This document shows positions 24,736 to 31,955 of a stretch of 35,179 nt of DNA, one piece after another. The notes under the pieces are model-generated. The model made no database searches. It was not told the origin of the DNA and was given only the letters and a program-made list of their open reading frames with translations. Source of the DNA: Stenotrophomonas beteli (lineage in GTDB: Bacteria > Pseudomonadota > Gammaproteobacteria > Xanthomonadales > Xanthomonadaceae). Location: contig NZ_LLXV01000064.1 in assembly GCF_001431665.1 (NCBI RefSeq), positions 1 through 35,179 of the forward strand, in the 5' to 3' direction. A program made the position numbers and the translations under genes. Each line of letters opens with the position of its first letter. The first letter of the stretch is position 1.

Positions 24736-26445
24736 TCAGTGCAGTCCCAGGCTCAGGTGGTCGGCAATCGGGCCGAGTACCAGCGCCGGCATGAACTGCA
24801 GCACGGTCAGGATGACGATCACCGAGACCAGGGTCAGGGCGAAGGTCGGGGTTTCGATCTGCAGGCTGCCGGCAGATTCCGGTGCCTGGCGCTTGGCAGC
24901 CAGCTGCGCGGCCACCACCAGCGGGATCACCAGCAGCGGGAAGCGGCCCAGCAGCAGCACCAGCGAGCAGCTCAGGTTCCACCATGGCGTGGCGTCACCC
25001 AGCCCTTCGAAACCGGACCCGTTGTTGGCGTAGGCCGAGACATACTCGTAGAACACCTGGCTGATACCGTGGAAGCCGGGGTTGGAGGTGCCGGCCAGGC
25101 CGGGCACGGCCAGGGTGATCGCAGTGAACACCAGCAGGGTGATCGGCTGCAGCAGCACCAGCAGGGCCAGCAGGCGCACCTGTGGCGTCTCCAGCTTGCG
25201 GCCGAACAGTTCCGGCGTGCGCCCGGTCATCAACCCGGCCAGGAACACGCCCAGCAGCAGGTACACGATGAACTGCTGCAGGCCGCAGCCGATACCGCCC
25301 CAGATCGCACTGACCAGCATGTTGACCATCGCGATGCCGCCACTCAGCGGCGCCAGCGAATCGTGCATGCCGTTGACCGAACCGTTGGAGACCTGGGTGG
25401 TCACTGCCGCCCACAGTGCGGTGCCCTCGGCGCCGAAGCGCACCTCCTTGCCTTCCATCAGCAGTGGGGTGGCGGCGCTGGCGCTATGGCCTTCGCTCCA
25501 CATCATCGCGCCGGTGGACAGCAGCGACATGCCGAGCATGCAGCTGAACACCAGGACGCCGAAGCGTCGGCGGCCGGTGAACGCACCGATCATGAAGATC
25601 ACCGCCATCGGCACCAGCAGGATGCCGAGCACTTCCAGCGCGTTGGACAGCGGCGTCGGGTTCTCCAGCGGGAAGCTGCTGTTCGGGCCATACCAGCCGC
25701 CACCGTTGGCACCCAGCTGCTTGGCCGCGACCATCGCGGCTACCGGGCCCAGCGGCAGTTTCTGTGCGGCCATGCCGGCGCTGGCGTCGATCGGCGCTGC
25801 CTGCGGGCCGCCGGCCATCGTCGAGGGCACGCCCTGGCTGGTCAGCAGCAGGGTCCAGGCCAGGCACAGCGGCAACAGAAAGCGCACGCACAGGCGCACC
25901 ACGTCCACGTAGTAGTTGCCCACCGCCACCTGGCGGTCATCGCCGCTGCCCGTGGCTGCCGCAGCCTGCGGCGCTCGCGAGAACAACGCGCGCAGCGTCG
26001 CCACGGCCAACGCCAGGCCCATCATCGGCGTCACGACCTGCAGGCCGGTGATGCCGGTCATCTGCGAGAGGTAGGACAGCTGCGCCTGGCCCGAATAATG
26101 CTGCTGGTTGGTGTTGGTCAGGAACGAGATCATCGTGTGCAGCGCGGTATCCCAGCGCATGTTCGGGATCTGGTCCGGGTTCAACGGCAGCCAGGCCTGG
26201 GTCATGAACACGGCCTGGGTCAGCACCGCCACCACCACGTTGCTCAGCACGAAGGCCAGCACATAGCCGCGCCAGTTCATCGAGCGCGATGGATCGACGC
26301 CGAACACCCTGTACAGCGGCTTCTCGATCCAGTGGAACAGCACGTCGACCTTCATCGGCGTGCCACGCATCACCCGCGCCAGGTACAGGCCCAGCGGCCA
26401 CGCCAGCGCAACGCTGACGGCAATAATGACAAGCATCTCAGTCAT
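24736..26445 (-). CDS. kdpA: K+-transporting ATPase subunit A
   Basis: 569 residues, the potassium-binding channel-like subunit with about ten membrane helices. Recognisable stretches are [11 protein letters not shown] near the start, [14 protein letters not shown], and repeated pore-type segments such as [34 protein letters not shown] and [13 protein letters not shown]. These hold the four selectivity-filter loops of the SKT superfamily. The ATG at 26443-26445 ([19 protein letters not shown]) is chosen because the first helix starts there; the 27-codon extension crosses kdpF and is rejected. It starts 11 bases after the kdpF stop. Confidence 0.98.
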   Translation of the reverse strand: MTEMLVIIAVSVALAWPLGLYLARVMRGTPMKVDVLFHWIEKPLYRVFGVDPSRSMNWRGYVLAFVLSNVVVAVLTQAVFMTQAWLPLNPDQIPNMRWDTALHTMISFLTNTNQQHYSGQAQLSYLSQMTGITGLQVVTPMMGLALAVATLRALFSRAPQAAAATGSGDDRQVAVGNYYVDVVRLCVRFLLPLCLAWTLLLTSQGVPSTMAGGPQAAPIDASAGMAAQKLPLGPVAAMVAAKQLGANGGGWYGPNSSFPLENPTPLSNALEVLGILLVPMAVIFMIGAFTGRRRFGVLVFSCMLGMSLLSTGAMMWSEGHSASAATPLLMEGKEVRFGAEGTALWAAVTTQVSNGSVNGMHDSLAPLSGGIAMVNMLVSAIWGGIGCGLQQFIVYLLLGVFLAGLMTGRTPELFGRKLETPQVRLLALLVLLQPITLLVFTAITLAVPGLAGTSNPGFHGISQVFYEYVSAYANNGSGFEGLGDATPWWNLSCSLVLLLGRFPLLVIPLVVAAQLAAKRQAPESAGSLQIETPTFALTLVSVIVILTVLQFMPALVLGPIADHLSLGLH

Positions 26446-26456
26446 GTCAGGCTCCG

Positions 26457-26549
26457 TCAGAACGACTCGGGCCGCAGCACGACATAAAGAAGATAGGCGG
26501 CGGCGACCAGCACCAGCACGCCACACAACAACGACAGCCAGGGGGACAT
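26457..26549 (-). CDS. kdpF: K+-transporting ATPase small subunit F
   Basis: A 30-codon gene. It reads MSPWLSLLCGVL, then a hydrophobic run, and ends YLLYVVLRPESF. The YxxYxxLRPExF ending and single membrane helix are typical of KdpF, a stabilising peptide of the KdpFABC complex. The ATG is at 26547-26549, with AGGA about 9 bases upstream. It lies 11 bases before kdpA, its standard place as first gene of the operon. Confidence 0.92.
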   Translation of the reverse strand: MSPWLSLLCGVLVLVAAAYLLYVVLRPESF

Positions 26550-26563
26550 TGCAATAGCGTCCT

Positions 26564-26580
26564 GGTGGAACCCCTCCACC
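26564..26580 (-). other. Hairpin in the kdp leader
   Basis: GGTGGA (26564-26569) and TCCACC (26575-26580) form a 6-bp stem with a 5-base loop, ending 14 bases before the kdpF start and next to its AGGA site. It could affect translation of kdpF; this is inference only. Confidence 0.35.
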
Positions 26581-26620
26581 TCAGGCCGCCATCGTCGTCC
26601 TGCCGCCCATAAACGCACTA

Positions 26621-26657
26621 CGCGCCGGACCGGGCCGGCGCGTAAAGAGTGCATAAA
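26621..26657 (-). promoter_or_regulatory. Candidate KdpE operator and adjoining palindrome
   Basis: Read on the minus strand, 26657-26641 is TTTATGCACTCTTTACG. It matches 12 of 17 positions of the E. coli KdpE site as I recall it (TTTATACTTTTTTTACA). It lies about 92 bases upstream of kdpF. Directly beside it, CGCGCCGG (26621-26628) and CCGGCGCG (26635-26642) form an 8-bp dyad. A TTTATG about 30 bases downstream (26608-26613) could be a weak -10, with no good -35, as expected for an activator-dependent promoter. Confidence 0.5.
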
Positions 26658-26693
26658 TTCGGTGGCCCGACCCGTAACCAGGCGCCGCCTACC

Positions 26694-26764
26694 GTAGAGC
26701 CGAGCCCATGCTCGGCTGCTCTTTCCCAAGGTCACGCGGAGCCGGGCATGGCCTCGGCTCTACA
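26694..26764. repeat. Inverted pair of SMAG/REP elements
   Basis: GTAG (26694-26697) begins a hairpin with AGCCGAGC (26698-26705) and GCTCGGCT (26710-26717). An inverted copy ends with CTAC at 26761-26764, with arms beginning AGCCGGGC at 26740. The two face each other and could fold into one long stem. They separate the kdp control region from the next minus-strand gene's 3' end. Confidence 0.7.
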
Positions 26765-26770
26765 GGTGAA

Positions 26771-27433
26771 TCACGGGGCCTGGCTCGCCGGCGCCACGCC
26801 CTTCAGCTCGCGATAGCGCTGCAGGGTGCTTTCGATCTCGGCCTTCAACGCCTGCTGCTGTTGCGCGAACCCGGCCAGCAGCCGCTGCTGGGACTGCAGC
26901 TGCACGTGCCGCTGGCGGATCGCCTCGGCCTGCTTCTCGGCCACCGGGGCGCCCCCCAGCTCGCGATCGCCGGCGGCCGACAACAGCGCCACCAGCGATT
27001 CACGCATGCTGGCCACGTTGTACTCGGCGGTCTTGAGGTTGTTGTCCAGCACCTCTTGGCGTTCGGCAAACACCCGGCGCAGGTCGTCCTCACTGCCATA
27101 GGTGGACAGCATCGCCTGCTCGGTGCGCTGGCGGGTCTGCACGGCCATCAGGTCCAGCTGCTGCTGCGCCGCGGCCGTACTGGCCTCGGCGCGTTCGGCG
27201 TCGGTCAACGCGCGCTGGACCTGCGCATTGCGCAGGCCACTCTTCGCGTTGAACTCCTCGCGGGCGTGGTTGACCGCCTCGGCCGGCAGCGAATCACTGC
27301 AGATCCGTTCCTTGCCCTCGTTCCAGCAGTACAGCTTCTTCTCCACCTTGCCGGGGTCGCGCGACTGCGCCGGCACGGTGAACGGCACGGCCAGCAGCAG
27401 GCCGGTGAAGAGAACAGCAGGAACGCGGGACAT
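26771..27433 (-). CDS. Secreted coiled-coil protein, DUF4124-like start
   Basis: 220 residues. The signal peptide is MSRVPAVLFTGLLLAVPFTVPAQ. It is followed by KLYCWNEGKERICSDSLPAEAV, with two Cys and a charged turn reminiscent of DUF4124 domains, and then about 150 residues of heptad-like helix rich in Gln, Ala, Glu and Arg (for example RALTDAERAEASTAAAQQQLDL and QQRLLAGFAQQQQALKAEIEST). It is probably periplasmic and elongated; function is unknown. It starts 18 bases after the pyrE stop on the same strand, so the two are likely co-transcribed. It ends 6 bases before the SMAG pair, which may act as its terminator. Confidence 0.78.
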   Translation of the reverse strand: MSRVPAVLFTGLLLAVPFTVPAQSRDPGKVEKKLYCWNEGKERICSDSLPAEAVNHAREEFNAKSGLRNAQVQRALTDAERAEASTAAAQQQLDLMAVQTRQRTEQAMLSTYGSEDDLRRVFAERQEVLDNNLKTAEYNVASMRESLVALLSAAGDRELGGAPVAEKQAEAIRQRHVQLQSQQRLLAGFAQQQQALKAEIESTLQRYRELKGVAPASQAP

Positions 27434-27451
27434 GGCCTTTCCCCTGGGTGG

Positions 27452-28111
27452 TCAGCGGGTCGAACGAACGCCGTACTGGGCCCGGTAGGCTTCCAGCGGC
27501 TGCCGGTAACCCACAAGTTCCGGGTTGCCGGAGGCGAAATCAAGCAGGTCTGCCAGCGACGCCACGGCGATCACCGGGATGCCCGCCTCTTCGGCCACCG
27601 ACTGCGCGGCCGAGCGGCGGTCGCTCTCCGAGGCGATCTCCTGGCGATCCAGCGCCACCACGATGCCGGCCGGGGTACCGCCGGCGCCGCGGATGATGGC
27701 CAACGCCTCGCGGATCGCGGTGCCGGCGGTGATCACGTCGTCGACGATCAGCACGCGCTTGCCATTCATGTCGGCGCCGATCAGCTGGCCGCCTTCACCA
27801 TGGTCCTTGGCTTCCTTGCGGTTGAACGACAGCGGCAGGTCACGGCCGCGCTGGGCCAGCTCGCAGGCCATCGCAGTAGCCAGCGGAATGCCCTTGTAGG
27901 CCGGGCCGAACACTACGTCGTACTTGATCCCGGTGGCGTCGATGGCATCGGCGTAGCAGGCGCCGAGCTGGGACAGCAGCGAGCCGGAGTCGAAACGACC
28001 GGCGTTGAAGAAATAGGGGCTCAGGCGGCCGGACTTGAGGGTGAACTGGCCGAAGCGCAGGGCGTCGGCGGTCAGGGCCAGCTGCAGGAAACGGTGGCGG
28101 TGGTCGCTCAT
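27452..28111 (-). CDS. pyrE: Orotate phosphoribosyltransferase
   Basis: 219 residues. It joins orotate and PRPP to make OMP in pyrimidine synthesis. Seen: LRFGQFTLKSGRLSPYFFNAG, GPAYKGIPLATAMACEL, the catalytic flexible loop FNRKEAKDHGEGGQLIGA and the PRPP motif VLIVDDVITAGTA. The ATG at 28109-28111 (MSDHRHRFLQLAL) matches the family start; in-frame ATGs at 28126 and 28132 would add 5-7 residues, and the much longer open frame is an antisense shadow of xth. It is divergent from xth across 162 bases, the same neighbourhood as pyrE-crc in Pseudomonas. Confidence 0.97.
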   Translation of the reverse strand: MSDHRHRFLQLALTADALRFGQFTLKSGRLSPYFFNAGRFDSGSLLSQLGACYADAIDATGIKYDVVFGPAYKGIPLATAMACELAQRGRDLPLSFNRKEAKDHGEGGQLIGADMNGKRVLIVDDVITAGTAIREALAIIRGAGGTPAGIVVALDRQEIASESDRRSAAQSVAEEAGIPVIAVASLADLLDFASGNPELVGYRQPLEAYRAQYGVRSTR

Positions 28112-28227
28112 CAAAACTCGATTCATCTTCATTTGGAGCACAAATCCTAATCCAGCTGGGCCTTTCGCGCTCGTCCGGCCCGCTGTGGCGCGCACTACAG
28201 CCCGGCCTGGCGGACTGCGCAGCCCCG

Positions 28228-28250
28228 CGGGCAACCGGTATGCTTGCCCG
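28228..28250. promoter_or_regulatory. Dyad overlapping a possible xth/ampG promoter
   Basis: CGGGCAA (28228-28234) and TTGCCCG (28244-28250) are perfect 7-bp arms 9 bases apart. They surround TATGCT (28239-28244), a possible -10, and end 23 bases before the xth start. The dyad could be an operator or a leader hairpin. No protein can be named. Confidence 0.35.
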
Positions 28251-28273
28251 GTTTCCCGCCGCAGGTCCCCCGC

Positions 28274-29074
28274 ATGCGCATCATCAGTTTCAACGCCAAT
28301 GGCATCCGTTCCGCCGCGACCAAGGGCTTCCTCGACTGGTTCCGGGCCCAGGACGCCGACGTCCTGTGCATCCAGGAGACCAAGGCCCAGGAAGACCAGC
28401 TGACCGACCCGATGTTCCGCCCGGACGGCCACCACTGCTTCTACCGCGACGCCATCACCAAGAAGGGCTACAGCGGCGTGGCCATCTACAGCAAGCGCGA
28501 GCCGGACCAGGTCATCACCTCGCTGGGCTGGGCCCCGTTCGACGACGAAGGCCGCTACATCGAGGCGCGCTACGGCAACCTCAGCGTGGTCTCCTTCTAC
28601 ATCCCGTCCGGCAGCTCGGGCGACCTGCGCCAGGGCTTCAAGTTCGAAGTGATGGAATGGCTGCGGCCGATCCTGGAGGAGTGGGCGCGCAGCGGCCGCG
28701 ACTACGTGCTGTGCGGCGACTGGAACATCGTCCGCTCGGCGCTGGACATCAAGAACTGGAAGTCCAACCAGAAGAATTCCGGCTGCCTGCCGGAAGAGCG
28801 CGACTGGCTCAACGCCCTGTGCGCCGACCACGGCCAGGCCACCGATGTCGCCGCCGGGCGCGGCTGGGCCGATGCCTACCGCCTGCTCAACCCCACCGGC
28901 GAGGACTACACCTGGTGGAGCAACCGCGGCGCCGCCCGCGCCAACAATGTCGGTTGGCGCATCGACTACCAGTTCATCACCCCGGGCCTGCGCGACAAAC
29001 TGCGTAGCTGTTCGATCTACCGCGACGAGCGCTTCTCCGACCACGCCCCGTTCACCGTGGACTACGACCTGTGA
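28274..29074 (+). CDS. xth: Exodeoxyribonuclease III / AP endonuclease family protein (AmpN)
   Basis: 266 residues of the EEP (exonuclease-endonuclease-phosphatase) fold. Catalytic residues are intact: Asn7 in SFNANGIR, Glu35 in CIQETKAQ, Tyr in SFYIPSGSS, Asp and Asn in CGDWNIV, and the final SDHAPF (His257). It should cut at abasic sites in DNA. Its place beside pyrE mirrors Crc of Pseudomonas, but the intact active site argues for a true nuclease. In S. maltophilia the gene upstream of ampG was named ampN and described as one operon with it. The ATG at 28274 begins the conserved MRIISFNANGIR. The stop overlaps the ampG start by 4 bases. Confidence 0.92.
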   Translation: MRIISFNANGIRSAATKGFLDWFRAQDADVLCIQETKAQEDQLTDPMFRPDGHHCFYRDAITKKGYSGVAIYSKREPDQVITSLGWAPFDDEGRYIEARYGNLSVVSFYIPSGSSGDLRQGFKFEVMEWLRPILEEWARSGRDYVLCGDWNIVRSALDIKNWKSNQKNSGCLPEERDWLNALCADHGQATDVAAGRGWADAYRLLNPTGEDYTWWSNRGAARANNVGWRIDYQFITPGLRDKLRSCSIYRDERFSDHAPFTVDYDL

Positions 29075-30375
29075 CCGAGGCGGCCACGCCGGCCAGCTAC
29101 AAGGGCTGGGCCGGGATCAAGCGCGCCTTCGGCACGCCCTCGGCCCTGACCATGGCCATGCTCGGCTTCGGCAGCGGCCTGCCGTTCCTGCTGATCGCCT
29201 CGCAGACCCTGTCCACCCGCCTGCGTGATGTCGGCCTGGACCTGGGCAGCATCGGCCTGATCAGCCTGGCCAGCTTCTTCTACCTGCTCAAGTTCCTGTG
29301 GGCGCCGCTGCTGGACCGCTACGCCTTCCCGCTGCTCGGCGGGCTTGGCCGCCGCCGCTCGTGGCTGCTGGTGTCGCAGGTGATGGTGCTGGTCGGCCTG
29401 GTGGCGCTGGCGTTCGTACGCCCCGAGCAGGGAGTGTGGCCGCTGGTGGCGTGGGTGCTGGTGGCCTCGTTCGCCGGGGCCACCCAGGATTCGGCGGTCG
29501 ATGCCTACCGTATCGAGATCGCCCCGCAGACCGCCCAGGCTGCACTGGCCGCCACCTATACGCTGGGCTACCGGATCGGCCTGATCCTGGCCGGGGCCGG
29601 CGCGCTGTACCTGGCCCAGTTCGAAGGCTGGATCATTGCCTACCTGGCGATGGCCGCGCTGATGCTGCTGCCGATCGTCACCACGCTGCTGTGCGCCGAA
29701 CCGGAACGTCCGGCCACCACCGTGCAGCGTCGCATCGACGTGGCCGAAGCATTCGTGCAGCCCATCACCAGCTTCTTCAGCCGCAATGGCGTGGCGCTGG
29801 CCCTGGTGCTGCTGGCCTTCGTCGGGTTGTTCAAGTTCCCCGACCAGGTCATCGGGGTGATGGCCGGTCCCTTCTATCTGGACTCGGGCTTCGACAAGGC
29901 CGACATCGCCACGGTGTCCAAGCTATTCGGCGTGTGGATGGGCATCGGCGGCGCCTTCCTGGGCGGCATCGCGGTGGCCGCATTCGGCTTCCGCCGCATG
30001 CTGCTGGTCGCCGCGCTGGGCGTAGCGCTGTCCAACCTCGCTTTCCTGCTGATGGCGCACAACCCGGGCAAGCTGTGGGCGTTCTACGCTGCGCTCAGTG
30101 CCGACAACCTGTTCCAGGGGTTCGCCGGCACCGTGCTGGTGGCGTTCATGTCCTCGCTGACCGACCGCAACTTCACCGCCACCCAGTACGCGCTGCTGGT
30201 GTCGCTGGCCAACCTGCCCGGCAAGTTCGTCGGTGGCGTGTCCGGCTACATCGTGGAAGCGACGTCGTACAGCACGTTCTTCATCCTCAGCTCGATCACC
30301 GTGGTGCCGACGCTGCTGCTGCTGGCGTGGCTGTGGCCGCGCATCGTCGACCGGACCCCGCCACCGGCGGCCTGA
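29071..30375 (+). CDS. ampG: AmpG muropeptide permease
   Basis: 434 residues, an MFS-type protein with about 12 membrane helices. The AmpG family signs are clear: MAMLGFGSGLPFLLIASQTLSTRLRDVGLD, FLWAPLLDRYAFPLLGGLGRRRSW and ASFAGATQDSAVDAYRIE. AmpG imports GlcNAc-anhydroMurNAc peptides from the periplasm for recycling. In S. maltophilia it is needed for induction of the L1 and L2 beta-lactamases through AmpR (established knowledge for the species). The start is GTG at 29071, overlapping the xth stop (GTGA), so the two genes are coupled. The E. coli protein is about 490 residues; this one lacks the extra C-terminal helices. Confidence 0.94.
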   Translation: MTEAATPASYKGWAGIKRAFGTPSALTMAMLGFGSGLPFLLIASQTLSTRLRDVGLDLGSIGLISLASFFYLLKFLWAPLLDRYAFPLLGGLGRRRSWLLVSQVMVLVGLVALAFVRPEQGVWPLVAWVLVASFAGATQDSAVDAYRIEIAPQTAQAALAATYTLGYRIGLILAGAGALYLAQFEGWIIAYLAMAALMLLPIVTTLLCAEPERPATTVQRRIDVAEAFVQPITSFFSRNGVALALVLLAFVGLFKFPDQVIGVMAGPFYLDSGFDKADIATVSKLFGVWMGIGGAFLGGIAVAAFGFRRMLLVAALGVALSNLAFLLMAHNPGKLWAFYAALSADNLFQGFAGTVLVAFMSSLTDRNFTATQYALLVSLANLPGKFVGGVSGYIVEATSYSTFFILSSITVVPTLLLLAWLWPRIVDRTPPPAA

Positions 30376-30452
30376 TTGCCTGTCCGCCCGGTCTGCGGGA
30401 TCATCGCCCCGACGCGCCGAGGGGGCGGTGCCTTGCGAACGGGGAAGTGAGC

Positions 30453-30683
30453 ATGGCCGACGTTGTGCTGCGGGACCTGGACCCGCTGTTGCTGGAACGC
30501 ATCCGACGGGTCGCCGTTGCCCGCGGCTGGACCCATGAACAGACCTGCGCAGCGCTGCTGGAGCAGGGCCTGTTCAGTAGTGAACTGGAGGTCCGCTCCG
30601 GCTTCGGCGATCCCGAAGTCGACGCCCTCTCCGATGCCATCGCCGCTCTGCAGGCCTTGCCCGCAGGGCAGGGCTTCGATTAG
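30453..30683 (+). CDS. Small ribbon-helix-helix (FitA-like antitoxin) protein, orphan
   Basis: 76 residues. The first 40 (MADVVLRDLDPLLLERIRRV and so on to LLEQGLF) have the strand-helix-helix pattern of FitA/Arc-type DNA-binding antitoxins, opening with the VVLRDLD strand. The rest is acidic and short (SGFGDPEVDALSDAIAAL), where an antitoxin would bind its toxin. No PIN-domain toxin or other partner follows: a SMAG element and anmK on the other strand come next. GGGGAAG precedes the ATG. It lies 77 bases after ampG on the same strand and may share its transcript. It could be a solitary regulator. The family call is from pattern only. Confidence 0.62.
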   Translation: MADVVLRDLDPLLLERIRRVAVARGWTHEQTCAALLEQGLFSSELEVRSGFGDPEVDALSDAIAALQALPAGQGFD

Positions 30684-30701
30684 CGGCCACGCCGCAATGC
30701 T

Positions 30702-30752
30702 GTAGAGCCGAGCCCACGCTCGGCTGCCCGGTGGATCCACGCCATCCGTGGA
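30702..30752. repeat. SMAG/REP-type element plus second hairpin
   Basis: GTAG (30702-30705), then AGCCGAGC (30706-30713) and GCTCGGCT (30718-30725). A second hairpin follows, TCCACG (30736-30741) with CGTGGA (30747-30752). It lies between the convergent ends of the small antitoxin-like gene and anmK. Confidence 0.7.
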
Positions 30753-30762
30753 TGGCGCCACC

Positions 30763-31890
30763 TCACGCCAGATGGATCGCACCCAGGATCCGCGGCCCCT
30801 TGGCCCCGGTCACGCTCGGCAGGTTGCCGGCCAGCCCGTCCAGCGTCCGCTGTGCCAGCCACGCAAAGCCCATTGCCTCCACATACTCAGGGTCCAGCCC
30901 GTGCACTGCGCTGGATTCCACCTGCACCCCCGGCAGCCGCGCCGCCAGCCGTTTCATCAGCTGCCGGTTGCGTACGCCGCCACCACAGACCAGCAGGCGC
31001 CGGGTCTGCGGCTGCTGCGCCAGCAGCGCATCGGCCACGGTTGCCACGGTCAGCTCCAGCAGGGTGGCCTGCACATCGGCGGCAGCGTATTGGCCTTCGC
31101 CCATGTGCACCTCGGCCCAGGCCAGGTGGAACTGCTCACGGCCGGTGCTCTTCGGCGGTGGCAGCGCGAACCACGGGTCCGAGCGCCAGCCGGCCAGCAG
31201 GCCCTCGTCTACCGCGCCACTGGCAGCGTACGCACCATCGGCATCGAAGGTGCGGCCGGTATGGCGCTGGCACCAGGCATCCATCAGCGCGTTGGCCGGG
31301 CCGGTATCGAAGCCGCGCACTGCGCCTTCGCGCGGGATCAGGGTCAGGTTGGCGATGCCGCCCAGGTTCAGCACCGCACGGTCCTCATCGGCGGCGCCCA
31401 GCATGCTCAGGTGGAAGGCCGGCATCAGCGGCGCACCATGGCCCCCGGCGGCCACGTCACGGCGGCGGAAGTCGGATACCGTGGTGATCCCGGTCAATTC
31501 GGCGATGCGGTTGCCATCGCCCAGCTGCACGGTGAATGCCGGGTCGGCCAGTGGTCGATGGCGTACGGTCTGGCCGTGCGAGCCGATCGCACGCACCTGG
31601 CGGCGGTCCACACCGGCTTCGGCCAGCAGTTGGTTGGCGGCTTCGGCGAAGTTGATCGCGATCCGCGCATCCAGTTCGCCCAGCTCCTCCAGCGAGTCCA
31701 GCGGTCCGCCTTCGCCCAGCGCCACCAGCCGTGCACGCAGCACCGGCTCCCAGCGGGCGGTCAGCCCGTGCACGAAGCGGCAACCACCGCCGTCGGGGAA
31801 CTGCACCAGCGCGGCATCGATGCCGTCGGCGCTGGTGCCCGACATCAGGCCAAGGTAGAGGGGGGCGTCGGTGTCGGCGGTGGTGTTCAT
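30763..31890 (-). CDS. anmK: Anhydro-N-acetylmuramic acid kinase
   Basis: 375 residues. AnmK opens and phosphorylates 1,6-anhydroMurNAc to MurNAc-6-phosphate during peptidoglycan recycling. Family marks: [19 protein letters not shown] (nucleotide/substrate loop), [38 protein letters not shown] and [14 protein letters not shown]. The ATG at 31888-31890 ([20 protein letters not shown]) is used; ATG 31897-31899 is equally possible. Neither has a ribosome site, because the terminator of the upstream M23 gene ends immediately before 31899. The order M23 peptidase then anmK, beside tyrS, is also found in Pseudomonas. Confidence 0.95.
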   Translation of the reverse strand: MNTTADTDAPLYLGLMSGTSADGIDAALVQFPDGGGCRFVHGLTARWEPVLRARLVALGEGGPLDSLEELGELDARIAINFAEAANQLLAEAGVDRRQVRAIGSHGQTVRHRPLADPAFTVQLGDGNRIAELTGITTVSDFRRRDVAAGGHGAPLMPAFHLSMLGAADEDRAVLNLGGIANLTLIPREGAVRGFDTGPANALMDAWCQRHTGRTFDADGAYAASGAVDEGLLAGWRSDPWFALPPPKSTGREQFHLAWAEVHMGEGQYAAADVQATLLELTVATVADALLAQQPQTRRLLVCGGGVRNRQLMKRLAARLPGVQVESSAVHGLDPEYVEAMGFAWLAQRTLDGLAGNLPSVTGAKGPRILGAIHLA

Positions 31891-31899
31891 GGCGGGCAT

Positions 31900-31937
31900 A
31901 AAAAAAGGACGCGGCAAGCTTGGGCTGCCGCGTCCTT
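31900..31937 (-). terminator. Rho-independent terminator after the M23 gene
   Basis: A 12-bp perfect stem (31905-31916 with 31926-31937, AAGGACGCGGCA) with a 9-base loop is followed on the minus strand by seven Ts (31906-31900, two overlapping the stem foot). It is 18 bases past the M23 stop. The T-tract directly abuts the possible anmK ATG at 31897-31899. Confidence 0.88.
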
Positions 31938-31955
31938 CTTCGTCAACGCAGAGGC

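Noticed and set aside
28112..29044. N-terminal extension of pyrE on the minus strand
   Set aside because: The open frame continues through the xth coding region antisense; conserved PyrE sequence begins at 28111.
28274..29074. Assignment as Crc catabolite repression protein
   Set aside because: The location next to pyrE fits, but all exonuclease III catalytic residues are present, so a nuclease is more likely than the non-catalytic Crc.
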